Assembly: GCA_024449915.1 (NCBI GenBank)
Contig: JAMZAV010000430.1
Span: forward strand, 1-64,000
DNA length: 64,000 nt
Direction: 5' to 3'
From: Sweltsa coloradensis
Lineage: Eukaryota > Arthropoda > Insecta > Plecoptera > Chloroperlidae
The notes beneath the pieces were generated by a model that saw nothing but the letters and a program-made list of their open reading frames with translations, did no database searches and had not been told where the DNA came from. Every line of letters starts with the position of its first letter. Within the stretch, counting starts at the first letter, position 1. Shown here piece by piece: positions 25,400-37,247 of the stretch. Both the position numbers and the translations under genes were made by a program.

Positions 25400-26640
25400 G
25401 ACCAGCCCTGATACATACCACAGGCCTCTAAATACCTAGCTTTACGCCACTGTCTCACGTATGACGTCCTCTACGACTAGTTGATACTAGCGTTAGCTAA
25501 TTGGTTTGTAAACATGTCCTTATTTACTCTTCTTTTATCACTAATGATTGTGTGTATTTAAATTTATGTAACCAAAACCAATGTTATTCCAGTTATTGCG
25601 AAATAACAAAATAACACCCAATAAAAATATCAAATTTATTGGTGTTTATGTAACAATGTTAGAGTTTGGGCCACAATTGACAACTAAGCAAACAACTTTT
25701 GTCATTATTTGGCATACAATTAATTAACTATTCAAAAAATTCTGTTTCGTGTAGAGTACCGTAGAGTTGGGATTGAATTCATAAAACATTACAATAATAC
25801 ATTCTGCAGTGTGATTATGTTAGCTTGTAGAAATCGATTTCTATAGAAAGTTCATGAGCTTTTTGTCGGTATCTCTGGAGTTTTGCTTGAACGCATTACG
25901 GGACTTATTATAACTAGTATTAATGATCACACAATATAGTGCTCCTGTTTATTATTGATAATAGTACTCATCCAACTAATTGGATTCAACTTGATTAGCG
26001 CAAACGCATAAACGTGAGACGTAAAGCCTAACATCAATCAAACAGACCTAACTAATTGGCAATTAATTATATGTTCTATAAAATATACATAACATTAGCA
26101 ACAGTAGCCTTTATTAAACCTACGTAAACAACCTTGTTCTGTAAAGCAATTTCTTCTGCGTGTGCTAACATTTTCTACAACAGCTGTCCCACTATAAAGA
26201 CTAGATTTAAAACAAAATAACTATAACGTGCGTACGCCCTTAAGAACTTATAAAGTTGAAAGCAATCGTGGTGAGTCCACAATCAACTATAACATCAAAC
26301 AAATAAGGTAAAGTGCAATAAATCTTGAGAAAAGGGTAGTTTTGCCAAAAGTAATCCGAATTTTTTTTTTGATTTAGTTATAATGGAGTAAATCTTGCTT
26401 ACATTGAAAAAGTGATACTCTTATATTATATCTACATTAATTGTGTATCTTTTTCAATCGACAGGAGAGATAAAGTGGCTTACAATTTACTGCGCAATGT
26501 CAAATTGGAGCAGATTGTCACAAATTGCAAACCTTGTCCGAAAACAACGTTCATACTACCGCATAGCTTGCGATTAATTATTTAAAACAAGTGAGGGAAT
26601 GGGATAACACGAAATAGGGATAAAATAACATCTAGCATAG
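25400..26640. other. spacer, no gene recognised
   Basis: AT-rich DNA with no supported feature. Confidence 0.4.
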
Positions 26641-26647
26641 AAATGTT

Positions 26648-26744
26648 TGGTGGAGATGCCGAATACAGAAAAATTATAGCTCCGCTCTTCCTCCCATTCT
26701 TGGTCCTAAGGGTCACTGACATCCTTATAGTGGAGATGCCGAAT
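26648..26744 (+). repeat. two copies of the TGGTGGAGATGCC motif, 80 bp apart
   Basis: TGGTGGAGATGCCGAAT at 26648-26664 and TAGTGGAGATGCCGAAT at 26728-26744, each followed by ACA. The first also continues with AGAAAAATTATAGCTCC, which resembles the 37.9-kb tandem unit. Confidence 0.65.
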
Positions 26745-26759
26745 ACATTATGAATCACC

Positions 26760-28100
26760 GATGTTGGAGGGTAATGTCAACAAAAACGCGTCAACGTCAG
26801 TCGGACAGAAAAGTGATCCATATACGGGATCTTTGATTCCTAAAAATAACCACGAATTTATTGATAATGTTATAGCAAAAAATATTTTAGAAAAACTCAT
26901 TATCTACTCAACTTTAACACATTTCGAACACCCATATCATAAACTACCATCTCCCTATGGTTATAGATGGATTCGAAAGAATAATCGAATTGTATCATAT
27001 TTGTTACATGTTTGTATATAAAATATTTTAAACACAAGTTTTAATTTTAGGTTAATTTTATAATATATTACAAACACGTTTAGAAAATATATCCCGTCTT
27101 CATATAAGAATAGTTTGAAGATGTATCTAGCGGAGCGAACAAAAGCTTGCTGTTGTGGTGTTGCGGATGTATCTCAGACTGGAAGAAAGTTTATTATATT
27201 AAACTTTAGTGTCAGTAGTAGTATGCGACAGGTTCGGGCGGGAGCTGAACTCAGTGTGTGACATGATCTTTATTATTTCTAGCAATGGTCTACGCCAGCA
27301 ATGTGCGATACAACGCATTCCTGCATTGTTATTTGTTTTCATCCCTGATATTGCCTGAATGTCTGTCAGGAAAGGAATGCCATTATAATGAGACCAACAC
27401 TTCACCTCAATAAACCAGCGGTTATTGCGTTACGGCGGTCTAAAGGAGCAGAGCGATGTTATAAATATCAGGACCGCATATATCTTGGAAGTCAATATGG
27501 TAGAGCCCTTGTTAGAAGCTCTGTCAAATAAATGATTTTATTCAGGTCACATTAAAGGGTAATGGCGCGAAAATATACCACGGCATCTGACGTATTGTTA
27601 TCTTGTACTTCACACGCGCGGATGAACTTAAATACTATTGAGAAGGGAATGACTTGAGTGCTACGAGAATGCTTGAATGATATTCGAAGTTAACAAGAAG
27701 ATATTTACTATTACACTAAATTACACTATCGTGAAATAGATTTTATTAAATGACATGTAGAAACGAATTGAACAAAATATATCAATTCAAGTTATATCAT
27801 CGCAATATGATCATGATGAAAATAATCCAGTTCATCACTTTAACTAATTGCTACTTGTATCATACATATAAATTATATCAAAACTAATTAATCTAATTAT
27901 TTTTACGTTAATTACTTGTGACACGGGAGATTTAAATGCCATACTTACAATCCATGCGACATTTCAGAGTTGTCGAGGCATAAGCATTTTTTATTTTTTA
28001 TTTTTTTATTTAAACTAACTGCATTTAATATCCTTTTTAAATTTGTTACCAAAACCACTGTGTTTTAATACATTGTTGTTGTAATATTAGTATTTAAAAT
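26760..28100. other. spacer, no gene recognised
   Basis: An 86-codon frame at 26761-27021 has low-complexity AT-rich codon use and no recognisable domain, so I do not call it a gene. Confidence 0.4.
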
Positions 28101-28120
28101 ATTTACTTAACTATTAGTTC

Positions 28121-28222
28121 ATGGCTGTAGCTGTATCTATGTAAGTTGATACATTTAGTTGTCCTCCTTTGTAAATCAGTTTTTAAACTGAAACGGATAG
28201 ACTTTAAATAATAATAAAAAAA
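28121..28222 (+). mobile_element. retroposon 3' end, copy 1
   Basis: Ends in an A-rich tail (AATAATAATAAAAAAA near 28207-28222). Its body contains ATTTAGTTGTCCTCCTTTGT, part of a 29-nt block found, as the reverse complement, in the copy at 29124-29232. A shared sequence ending in an A-rich tail in both orientations is what 5'-truncated LINE or SINE insertions look like. No coding part survives. Confidence 0.7.
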
Positions 28223-28932
28223 GTCTTGTGATCGATTTCATCAGACACGCATAAATCCCAACAAAAAGTATCAATTAATTCAAGGATGTGCCTTGTGCAA
28301 GTTCTGTGTCCCCGATAGTTCAATATTATGCATTATTATGGACAGCTGGTAGTGCTCGATCACATTGAGAGAAAATTCTTCGAAAATTAAGTGGGTTAAC
28401 ATTATATTCTCAACTAACGAAATGTGGGGCGTTAGTTTATGCAATGTAAACAATTTTATGTTTTAAAATTTCTACTTATTTGAAAGGGTATTTTTCTAAA
28501 ATGTTATCGCCATTTAATTAATCTGGAACACTCGTAAGGTGTACCAATTTTAAAATGCACATTTCAAGTCTTTTGTTTCCTGTTTAATATCTCGCCAGGG
28601 TGTTTCTATACGATGAATTCAAATTATTATTCACTAGATATTGTGTGTCAGATGAAACCACGGATCAAGATTTTCCGAATTGGTCGCAATTGGCGAGTCA
28701 TCAAGATGCGATACTAATTGATCTAGGACTAATCAATAGCTATGCAGTAAGCATTAGATACTTGCTTTTAGCCGATAGTCAATTTAATAAAACTGAGTGT
28801 ATATTCTTACGCTCGAACGTTAGAATGACCTGAAACTATTCTTACGTTCAAACTGTTTTCTGTTGCTAGTTTGCGCCGCGCCCACAGGCCGCGTCACTGC
28901 GGTACGTCGGCGTATGTCAGCCAGAGTAGCCC

Positions 28933-29531
28933 AATGATATTTAACATCTATAGTAATCTAGATCCCCAGTCATTGGTCCACTGGTGTGTCAATTAGAAGC
29001 CGTCTTGAATAGGTCAGTTTGCATGTTAAAGTAAGTTGTAGTGATTTGTAGCCCAAATATTTTTCAAGCGTGCCGTCAGGTTGATAAGTGAGCATATTAG
29101 CCATTAAAAACTAATGATTACTAAATTATTTATTTATTTTATTTATTTATTTAACGTCTATCCTATTCAGTTATAAAAACTGATTTACAAAGGAGGACAA
29201 CTAAATAAATCTAATTACATAGATGCAGAAACAACAATAAACTACATTTTCGTAAATATTTGGAATTTTTAGCATCAAAATCAATGCATTTAACTATTGC
29301 TTTATGCATATAACTTCCTATTGGTTTTTTGTTCATTCCCATCTGATCAAGCTTAAAATCATATCAAACAACCCAGAAAAATACTTAATCGTATTTAAAA
29401 CATAATGTCAAGCATAATAAATTGAAACGCCAAATCGACATCTTGAATAGGTCAATTTGGTACGCTCGCACCTGTGCGGACGTATTTGAGACTGGGGATC
29501 TAGCCTACTATAGATGTTTAATTTTATTGGT
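28933..29531. mobile_element. terminal-inverted-repeat element, family M copy A
   Basis: Left end AATGATATTTAACATCTATAG continues to TAGATCCCCAGTC; the right end mirrors it (GACTGGGGATCTAGCC, then CTATAGATGTTTAATTTTATT). The flanks resemble each other: CAGAGTAGCCC at 28922-28932 and CAGAGTATAGCCC at 29532-29544, a possible imperfect target duplication. The interior shares CAATTAGAAGCC, GATTTGTAGCCCAAATA and GCGCCTGTGCGGA-type blocks with copy B near 35.2 kb. It is longer than B partly because a retroposon tail (29124-29232) has inserted into it. Confidence 0.75.
29124..29232 (-). mobile_element. retroposon 3' end, copy 2, nested in family M copy A
   Basis: On the minus strand a unique block containing ATTTAGTTGTCCTCCTTTGT is followed by a tail of AAATAAATAAAATAAAT repeats. 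It is the same family as 28121-28222 but in opposite orientation, only 1 kb away. Confidence 0.7.
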
Positions 29532-29550
29532 CAGAGTATAGCCCGTGCTG

Positions 29551-29704
29551 CGTGAAGTTGGCACCCCCCACAGACATTGTTGAAAATCTTCGTTAATAAG
29601 GCAGCACTAATTCTGGGATAAACAGCACTAATTAGCACTAATTCAGCACTAAATATTTGTAGAGTTTGAATGAGATCCGATAAATGGGGGGTGCCAACTT
29701 CACG
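29551..29704. mobile_element. small MITE with perfect 20-bp terminal inverted repeats
   Basis: CGTGAAGTTGGCACCCCCCA at 29551-29570 is the exact reverse complement of 29685-29704. The 154-bp element contains short AGCACTAATT repeats in the middle. CCCGTGC occurs on both sides (29542-29548 and 29710-29716), a possible but slightly displaced target duplication. It sits 20 bp from the right end of family M copy A. Confidence 0.8.
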
Positions 29705-29719
29705 GACCTCCCGTGCAAC

Positions 29720-30540
29720 ACTGCCCGATAAACACGCACCGTCAACGCCCCTGGTGTGAAATGTGCAAACATTACACAAACAATACTTTAGCTGACGTCA
29801 GTGTACAAACCTTGCTAATATCATATCTCTTCGAGCTGCACTGAGCACAAAGCTTCTTCCCTGGTTTACGTACTGCTACTAACAATGCCGTCCCCAGTGC
29901 AAAGCACAACTAACTATGTTGTACAAGACAAGAGATGTTAACTTGGTTCCAGACAGATACACTCGCTTGGTTGTGCTAACTTAGTTAACATTCTACGTCG
30001 CATGGCACTCTGTGTCACCCCCTTAACTAATACCTTACGTAAGATAATTTGAAACAAAGCTGGTGCAGTTTATTTCAGCATTAATCATTAAAATGTATTC
30101 ATATCGTGCTGACAAAATAATATCTTTGTAATTAAAATGCTAACTTACTTTATTATTCATATCCACGGCAACATTTCTCATCTTAGAATGTAAGTGTTCT
30201 TTTTAAAATTACAGCAATGAAAATTTGGTATTTTTCAACATTCATCAGAATACATGATTGTGTTCTATCGCCAATGTTGAAAATCGGTGTGAGTATATTA
30301 TATATATTCAAAAACACTTTTAATGACTTTGTTTTTCAAAATTGATTGTTGGGAAACACTAAAATAGTAAAAGTAACTCAACATGCCACCAACATTCGCA
30401 AGGGGAGTTAGAACACTTGCATTCTAAGGGGACGATTTTTCTTAGCTTTGTAAGAGGGCAACATAAATCCATTATAGTGATGTAAATTAAGCATTACATA
30501 CAACAAACGAACTCAATAAAATAAAATAAAAATAGATTAT
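29720..30540. other. spacer, no gene recognised
   Basis: No supported feature. Confidence 0.4.
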
Positions 30541-30547
30541 CAATATG

Positions 30548-30573
30548 GTAATAATAATAATAATAATAATAAT

Positions 30574-30614
<41 letters not shown>

Positions 30615-30690
30615 TAATAATAATACTATACTAAATAAGCTTAATAATACATAATATAATAATAATATATATAATAATATATATTTAATA
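30548..30690. repeat. (TAA)n microsatellite
   Basis: Long, interrupted TAA/AAT repeats grading into ATAATATATA. Confidence 0.9.
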
Positions 30691-30699
30691 TATAATCAA

Positions 30700-32350
30700 T
30701 TAAAATAAATTTAGGGTTCTAGTTTATATTTTATGAGGAATTATTATGATTTTATACATTGTTATTATAAAATATTAAACACTAATTATAAATTCTTTTG
30801 AACTACAGTCAAAGTTTCATTTAACTTTAAAGGAAGTTTTCAGATTTTATTGAATTAAACGTGTTATGGTGGAATGTGAAAATTGAATGTATCTGAATTA
30901 CTTTGGAAAATTATGACAAAACATTTTCATTTATCAACAATGATGTTTCTTGAGATAAAGACACAACAAACTAAAGCTTGAACCTTGACGAAAATTAGTA
31001 ATATTTTGATCAACTACTCCCCCTCCCCTCCCCTTCGCTTTTCTGTTCTGGGGGCTTAAGGATTGTTGGGTGAGGGGGGGGGGGTGGATTTCCGCTCTAG
31101 AGAACTTGGCTTCTGTACGCATGGAAGGGCATGGCTGATTCCACTTAAATCGGATACAAATAACAGAAATTCCTGTAAATTGTGAATATAAGTGAATGCT
31201 AATGCAAACAAACCAAAGCACGAAATAACGCAATTAAAGATTTTAGAACGCCAGAAAGCGATTCAAGTTGTAGGAATTAAATCAATCATGCAAAGAAAGG
31301 ATTAGGATACAATATTTATTGATGACTTGTTTTTTGGGGAAAAACACTCTAAATAACTAAAGTATGCCTGTAATTTGGAAACAAGCTGCTATCAAGTTCG
31401 TGGAAACCAAACCAAGATTAAGATACTTTGCTTATTGATTACCGATTTGGGAGATAATGCTAGGTTTAGTTTTCTTTCGTTGTGTAGGGTAAGGTTTATT
31501 TTTTAGGGAGCTCCCCGTTAGGCTTCGCAGGATGAGGTAAGGTTAGGTACATTATGACAAAATTAAGAATTATTTTACAAAGTGCATAATGAGGTCAATT
31601 AATACTAGAACCACAATTCAAAATATTGTTCAATATGAGTAACTTGTACAATGCATACAAAACACCAGATTTTATATGGTTCGTATAGTATATCTATTTT
31701 TTTAACGCAATCAAACTGGATGAGAAAAAATTACCCAACCAAATACATGACGTTCTGGAAGTTAGTACAAACGTTGTTTGGCTCAATACGATTTGTACAG
31801 CAAAACCTTGGCTAGACTCGTTCGGAGACAGCCCGTAAAATATGATGTCTATCGCTCTGAAAAGGTTGGACTCAGTACACCCCAAAGACTTTCTCCGACT
31901 GCTTGGTTGCCAACACTATCTGGGTCAAGAGCCCGGTTATCCGCACACACGTTCCATACGAGGGGTGGGAGGGCGGTAGTGTGTAAGTGCTCAGTAAACC
32001 GTGCTAATGCAGTACTGAGATTTTACAAGTGCTCGAGTATGAATTGAAGCTCACAATATAGCTAATGCAATGTTAGTTCCCTCTTGTGCACGGAGTGTAA
32101 CAGATTTGCGAGTTCGCAGCTGATATATATGGAAGGATTGTATTATTTATTATTTATGCTGCAATACATTCATTAATTAAATGTGTCACGACGATGGCAG
32201 AAAATAGCGTAGCTCCAAACACACTTGGTGACTGTCAACCTTACAAAAATAAATATATTATGAAACATTTGAGACTTTCGCGACCTAAATATATTCAAAA
32301 AGGTGTGAAACGGGTCTTTCGCCACATCGCGTGTAACACACACGACTATA
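30700..32350. other. spacer, no gene recognised
   Basis: Includes C-rich then G-rich homopolymer patches at 31018-31088. A reading frame across them is compositionally driven and is not called. Confidence 0.4.
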
Positions 32351-32491
32351 AGTCTTATAGTTGTGTGTAAGTTCGACGTTTTGGAACCACTGTGGGCTCT
32401 ATCGTCAGGACTAATGAATATGATCATTAGTAAATGATAAAAGCCCAGTGGTTCCGAAACGTCGAACTCACACACAAGTAAGTGTATGCGC
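32350..32491. repeat. hairpin repeat, arms of about 43 bp
   Basis: The block with GTTCGACGTTTTGGAACCAC (32371-32390) and following GGGCT is mirrored by AGCCCAGTGGTTCCGAAACG and GTCGAACTCACACACAAGTA (about 32448-32480). The loop is about 50 nt and includes a smaller TGATCATTAG-type stem. It could be a MITE or the structured 3' region of a LINE. Confidence 0.7.
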
Positions 32492-32499
32492 GACGCGTC

Positions 32500-34200
32500 G
32501 ATACGACCCTTTTCACACAGTTGATAATCGATATATTCATAAGATGTTTACAATAAATATTGTTAGCACCAAGGTGATGATGCCAATAGATACGAGGGGA
32601 AAATGAGAAAACAAAAAATCACAAACTAGCTTACCTTGATGTGAGACAGTTGACTGTGGAGACGGCGAACTTGCCGCTTGACCGAGATGTCGATGAAGGT
32701 GACGAAGAAAGGAAAAATTATAGGCTAGCCTAGTGAGATGAGAGATAGAAGGGGAATAGACAGTGATGAAAGTAATATTATGATGATGCAATACCATACG
32801 CAAATTCACACGAAAATCAAATTAAATATCACTTGTATAAAGCATTGTGAACAGTGAACAGTGTATGTTAAGAAAATGTCACAGAGTGACCACGAAGAAA
32901 GAATACTTGTTGCACTGGAGGCAACTATGAAATAATATGCGAATACGCTGCCTAGAACAGACAGCCGTACGGAGGTATGAACGCTGTGGCAGTTCGAATG
33001 CAATAAGGACGAGTCAACGACCAGTCTAGGTCAGGTTTACAATCAGAGAAAAGATAAGCTAGAGGGGTAAGGGGGGTGTGGAAAACTAAATACTACGTGA
33101 AACAAGAGTGGGCTAAAACTGGCGCGAACAAAATATCAACAGCAAAAACAATCATTAGCAAAACTAATCAAACTTTGAAAATTTTGTATAATAAGAGTGC
33201 ATTTGAGTGAGTTAATAACATTAGATAAATTAATCAGTGATTAGTTGCCAGAATTAATTTTTTAATGTAAAAACATGTGTGCTCACGGCAGATTTGAAAG
33301 TGTCTAATGAGCGGAAATGGGAGAGCATTCCATTGTCCTGTAGTAGAATCCAGTTTTTCCTTCAAATAAAGGCTTGAGAAGTAAGTATCTACCAAGTTCT
33401 GCTTTCTACGCCTATAGACTTGCATATGGGTCCAGATCAGTTAAAATTGAACTCGAATTAAAACTGTGCATGTGAAATAGTTAAATACTGAAATAGTAGT
33501 AAAATAGGTTGGTTGAAAATGGTTTAATGTTGGGAATAATTACTATAAACTTGTTAATAGTTTGCTACTTGCTATGTACAAATTAATATTACTCTGAATT
33601 CTGAAACCAGACTACATAAACTAAGCGAGTTCAACACGAACGTTGAATGGAGTATAGAATGGATTGTTGCTCTGAAACCTGAATTTGGAGGTTAATATAA
33701 TCACGAAGGAAAAAATTAGATGGAAAATGAACGCAATTATACCGAAAAGAGTATTGGTATGAAAATTAAATTATGTCAATTGAGGACTGAAGAAACTCAA
33801 AACAAAAATAAGTAGGATAAAAAACAAAACATAATTTAAAAATGATGGGGAATTGTGCAGTTAGAATAGATGTTACATTGTCTTGGCCCTAGGGATATGG
33901 CTTTGAGAACGCAATTATGTCGGTAATATTATCGAGGTTAGTGCTCTGAAAGTAATACCATCGTGAAGATGTTATGAAAAGTTTTATTGGACAACATAAC
34001 ATTTGAAATAGAGTATGACAATTGACTTTGGTACATCACTAAAAGTCCTCGAATATAATAGTGTACCATTCGATTTAACAACCGTTTCAAAGTTGTGTTC
34101 TCTTTAACTTTTATAAATCAGAAACCAAATAAACCTCTCGAACGTAAAACTGGAACTATTCTTTATAACAACAATACATTTCATACTGTTTATATATATA
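32500..34200. other. spacer, no gene recognised
   Basis: Short frames only. Confidence 0.4.
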
Positions 34201-34212
34201 AAAATGAAATAC

Positions 34213-34356
34213 CTCTGTGGATGAAACGAACGCCGTGGGACGATTCGCCGTAATCCCCGTACATGGTGAGCCTCTGTCGTTTGGACGTTATCTGTGGCTG
34301 GGCGAGGCGAGTTGTTCCAGCCACACGGCAGCTGGCCAGAATTGCGTAGCCGAGAC
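34213..34356 (-). CDS. candidate host exon with start codon, product unknown
   Basis: On the minus strand a strong acceptor (TTTCTCTCCTGCCTAG, AG at 34358-34357) leads into a 144-bp GC-rich block ending at a good donor (AGAG/GTATTT, GT at 34212-34211). One frame is open throughout. It contains an ATG in good context (CTCACCATG, 34264-34262) followed by YGDYGESSHGVRFIHR and one extra base, so the exon would end in phase 1. If translation starts upstream, 31 more residues (beginning LGYAILASCRVAG) are also open. Flanking DNA is AT-rich, as expected for introns. I do not recognise the protein. A plus-strand frame over the same interval also exists but lacks matching splice sites. Confidence 0.4.
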
Positions 34357-34529
34357 CTAGGCAGGAGAGAAACGGTTTATTTTCTGCTTTCGTTCTCTTA
34401 TCGTCTGGCGTGGCTGGATTTGCAACGGGCCTTATATTACCTCGGCTATCAAAACACTAGCAATTGGAGAAAAAAAATAGCAAAACAAAAAATAAACTTA
34501 CTATCAGTGGCTAACGAATAGCTGAGTTT

Positions 34530-35180
34530 GCTGGAAACATTTTCAGTGTGTAACATAGTGTAAAGTTAAAAGAAGACAGGCATGCTCATTATACAATATT
34601 TCTATTGTAACATCAAATTTTAGTCACATATTATATGCCACTATGAATTAAGAAGGCTCCTAACATAATACCTAACCATTTCGATTTTAGAAAATATTTT
34701 TTAATGCATAACATTTTCAAATTTAAGAAACAGTCAAAATGGTCAAAAACACCAAAACAAATTTCAATTATCACTGTTTTTTTAAGATAATTTGTTCAAA
34801 GTATGCTGTGATAGAAGCGTACACTTATCCATTTTAAGGAATTAAACAAATTAGTTAAAACGTGTAGTGTATGTGTGTATGTATGTACATGTAGTGTTGA
34901 TGGCAATTTTGATATTGATCGAACTGATCGGTCTTTGAAACGTTGGCAATAAAAAAGATACCACCGTGACATAACACCCTGGTCAAAAACAAAATTGTTG
35001 TATTTACATATAATGATTTATAGCTGCAGGAATAGGTACGAGCAAAGTCCAACTCGCTCGTTTTCCAGAAACATGTGTTGCCAAGGTACTAAACACAAAC
35101 GTGAACTATATTCATAATCAACATAGTTTGACGTACTACTTGAAGCCAGTCCAACCCCAAGCGGGTGAGCTTGTTTTGGT
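34530..35180. other. spacer, no gene recognised
   Basis: AT-rich DNA without supported features. Confidence 0.4.
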
Positions 35181-35194
35181 CTTCAGTATTGGGA

Positions 35195-35602
35195 CCATAG
35201 ATATTGAACACCTATTGTAGGCTAGATTAGCAGTCGGTGGTCCACTTCCGTGACAATTAGAAGCCATCTTGAAATTCCAGTTTACATGTTAATCAAATGG
35301 GAGCGATTTGTAGCCCAAATAGTTCTCAAGATTGCCGCCAGGTTGACAGGTAAACATACATTACTAAATTCCCTTATGCAATAACTTCGTATTTTTTCTG
35401 TTTGTTCAATACCATGCTGCACAAGCTAAAACCATATCAAACAATCTAGTAAAATACTTAATTGCATTAAAAAAGCATCAATTAAAACGCCAGATCGCCA
35501 TCTTGAAATGGGCCGATTGACTCTTCAATTTGCTACGCTCGCGCCTGTGCGGAGGTATAGGAGACTGCTAATCTAGCCTACAATAGGGGTTCAATATCTA
35601 TG
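35195..35602. mobile_element. terminal-inverted-repeat element, family M copy B
   Basis: The ends CATAGATATTGAAC and, after two bases, CCTATTGTAGGCTAGATTAG are mirrored almost perfectly on the right, giving about 40-bp terminal inverted repeats. ATTGGGA occurs at 35188-35194 and 35603-35609, a 7-bp and possibly 8-bp target duplication. Interior blocks match copy A (28933-29531). No coding capacity. A 7-8 bp duplication would fit a P- or hAT-type non-autonomous element. Confidence 0.8.
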
Positions 35603-35639
35603 ATTGGGAATATATCAGTTTAAAATACAATCAGTAGTA

Positions 35640-36300
35640 CATCCTTATTTGATTCACGACCTCATACTAGCTGACTGTGTGAGCTCTCCTGCGTAAGAGA
35701 AGCGCGAGCGCGATTAGTTCAAGGAGGGACGTACCCGCGTACTTGCTGAACCATCTCCGTGATTATCCCATGTTAGTTAAGGTTCAAGCAACAGTCACAA
35801 ATAAACCACATCCAAATTATTAAGAGTCATCTACTACATTAGGTTGTAGCATAAAACGAATTAATTTCGAGGTGTAGCATTTAGGAGCAATTAGTGTTGG
35901 CTGTAATATACACGAAGGGTGAAAATTAACACCATTATCCCTCGCTCATATACACTATGTACGTTTAGAGTGCTACTCTATCCGATATGTCTTGTATGGT
36001 TTTCCAACCCATGTACACGATTAGATGTTTCCAATTACCATATATTATATTACATTTAATTAATCGTTCACACGAGAAGATTGATTGAACAACGTGGTGT
36101 CTTTCTCTTTGGAGTACGTTACTTGCAAGTCATTGTTACAGGCCTTCAATTTAATACGTGCTGGTGAAGCCGCGATGTAACTATCGTACTTTGAATATAG
36201 ACGACGTGGAAGTGCTCTATAAAGGAAATCTCGTCGTTTAAATAGCTATGCTCTGTAGTCAAAATTAGTCACAACACCTACATTGCTTGATCGTATTAAT
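35640..36300. other. spacer, no gene recognised
   Basis: No supported feature. Confidence 0.4.
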
Positions 36301-36314
36301 GGTATAGACAGATG

Positions 36315-36597
36315 CAGTGGCGTACACAGGAATTTATTTCGGGGGGAGATTGGAAGAACGAGGGGCGTGGGGGGATGTCCTCCACAATAGCGCCACAGGA
36401 CATTTTTTTTAAACGTATTTTTAAGTGGTTTTTATGTGTTTTGGAAAAAGTTAAGGGGCTTTGCTGAACGAAAATAAAATAAAAATGAATTGATTGATAT
36501 TTTGTTTGCGTAAACCTAGATAATTTACAGATTATAATATTTAAGCTGGGATTTTGTGAGGGGGGCAAGCTCTCCGCTCACCCTGTATATGCAACTA
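36315..36597. mobile_element. hAT-type MITE with 8-bp target duplication
   Basis: Left end CAGTGGCGTACACAGG aligns at 12 of 16 positions with the reverse complement of the right end (TAGTTGCATATACAGG). GACAGATG flanks both sides exactly (36307-36314 and 36598-36605). CAGTGGCG-type ends and 8-bp duplications are characteristic of hAT elements. The 283-bp interior is G-rich near the left end and has no transposase, so it is non-autonomous. Confidence 0.8.
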
Positions 36598-36651
36598 GAC
36601 AGATGACACATAATTGTTTAGCCTCACAACACTGTATTAACGTTCACTTGT

Positions 36652-37247
36652 ACTAGGAAAACGCTAAAGTCCCGCCGCGTTGATGGATGAGCTTTTTTGT
36701 AAGTTTTTAGTTCGCGTGGGACCACTTTTCCTTTGCAAGTGCTTTGTGAATGCATTGTAGGTGATTGTTGTCAAGTTTCTTTTGTTACTCGTTACGTTAT
36801 AATTGTTATTATAAACATCAAAAAACTCATATTAAAACCTTTATTCTACGGATTCTGGTTAACTTTTTCAACTTGTTCTTTCCAAAAGCAATACATAACC
36901 ATTACCTTAATGCACATGTAAAATATGAACGTTGTAGCCCCACCCGTTTGGTCAGAATCGGCCCAAATGTCACGAAAATATCGCAAAAAAATCGTAAAAA
37001 ATCGTAAAAGTACGATATTCATGAGAAATATTTCTTCGATTGTATCCAAAAACGTTGCAGGTCTATGTTTAAAGATTTCGAAGGTCCCCTCTAATTTCCA
37101 TAGAGATCGCATATGCCGTTTGCCGGAATCGTGCGAACAAACAGACAGAAAAACGAAAAAACAAACAAACAAACAAAAAAACATTGGAGCTACATTTTTT
37201 GAGGGGTCAGTGAAATTGAAGTCTTCGCTTCGCTCATCCAATAAATT
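36652..37247 (+). repeat. 600-bp repeat family R, copy 1
   Basis: Starts ACTAGGAAAACGC, then CGCGTTGATGGATGAGC, and ends CTTCGCTTCGCTCATCC. In between are TTTCCTTTGCAAGTGCTTTG, a block with GAACGTTGTAGCCCCACCCG and TTTGGTCAGAATCGG, an ATTCATGAGAAATATTTCTT block, and an (AAAC)n-rich tract. Reading frames on both strands cross it but have frame changes between copies. I regard it as a non-autonomous repeat of unknown class. Confidence 0.75.
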
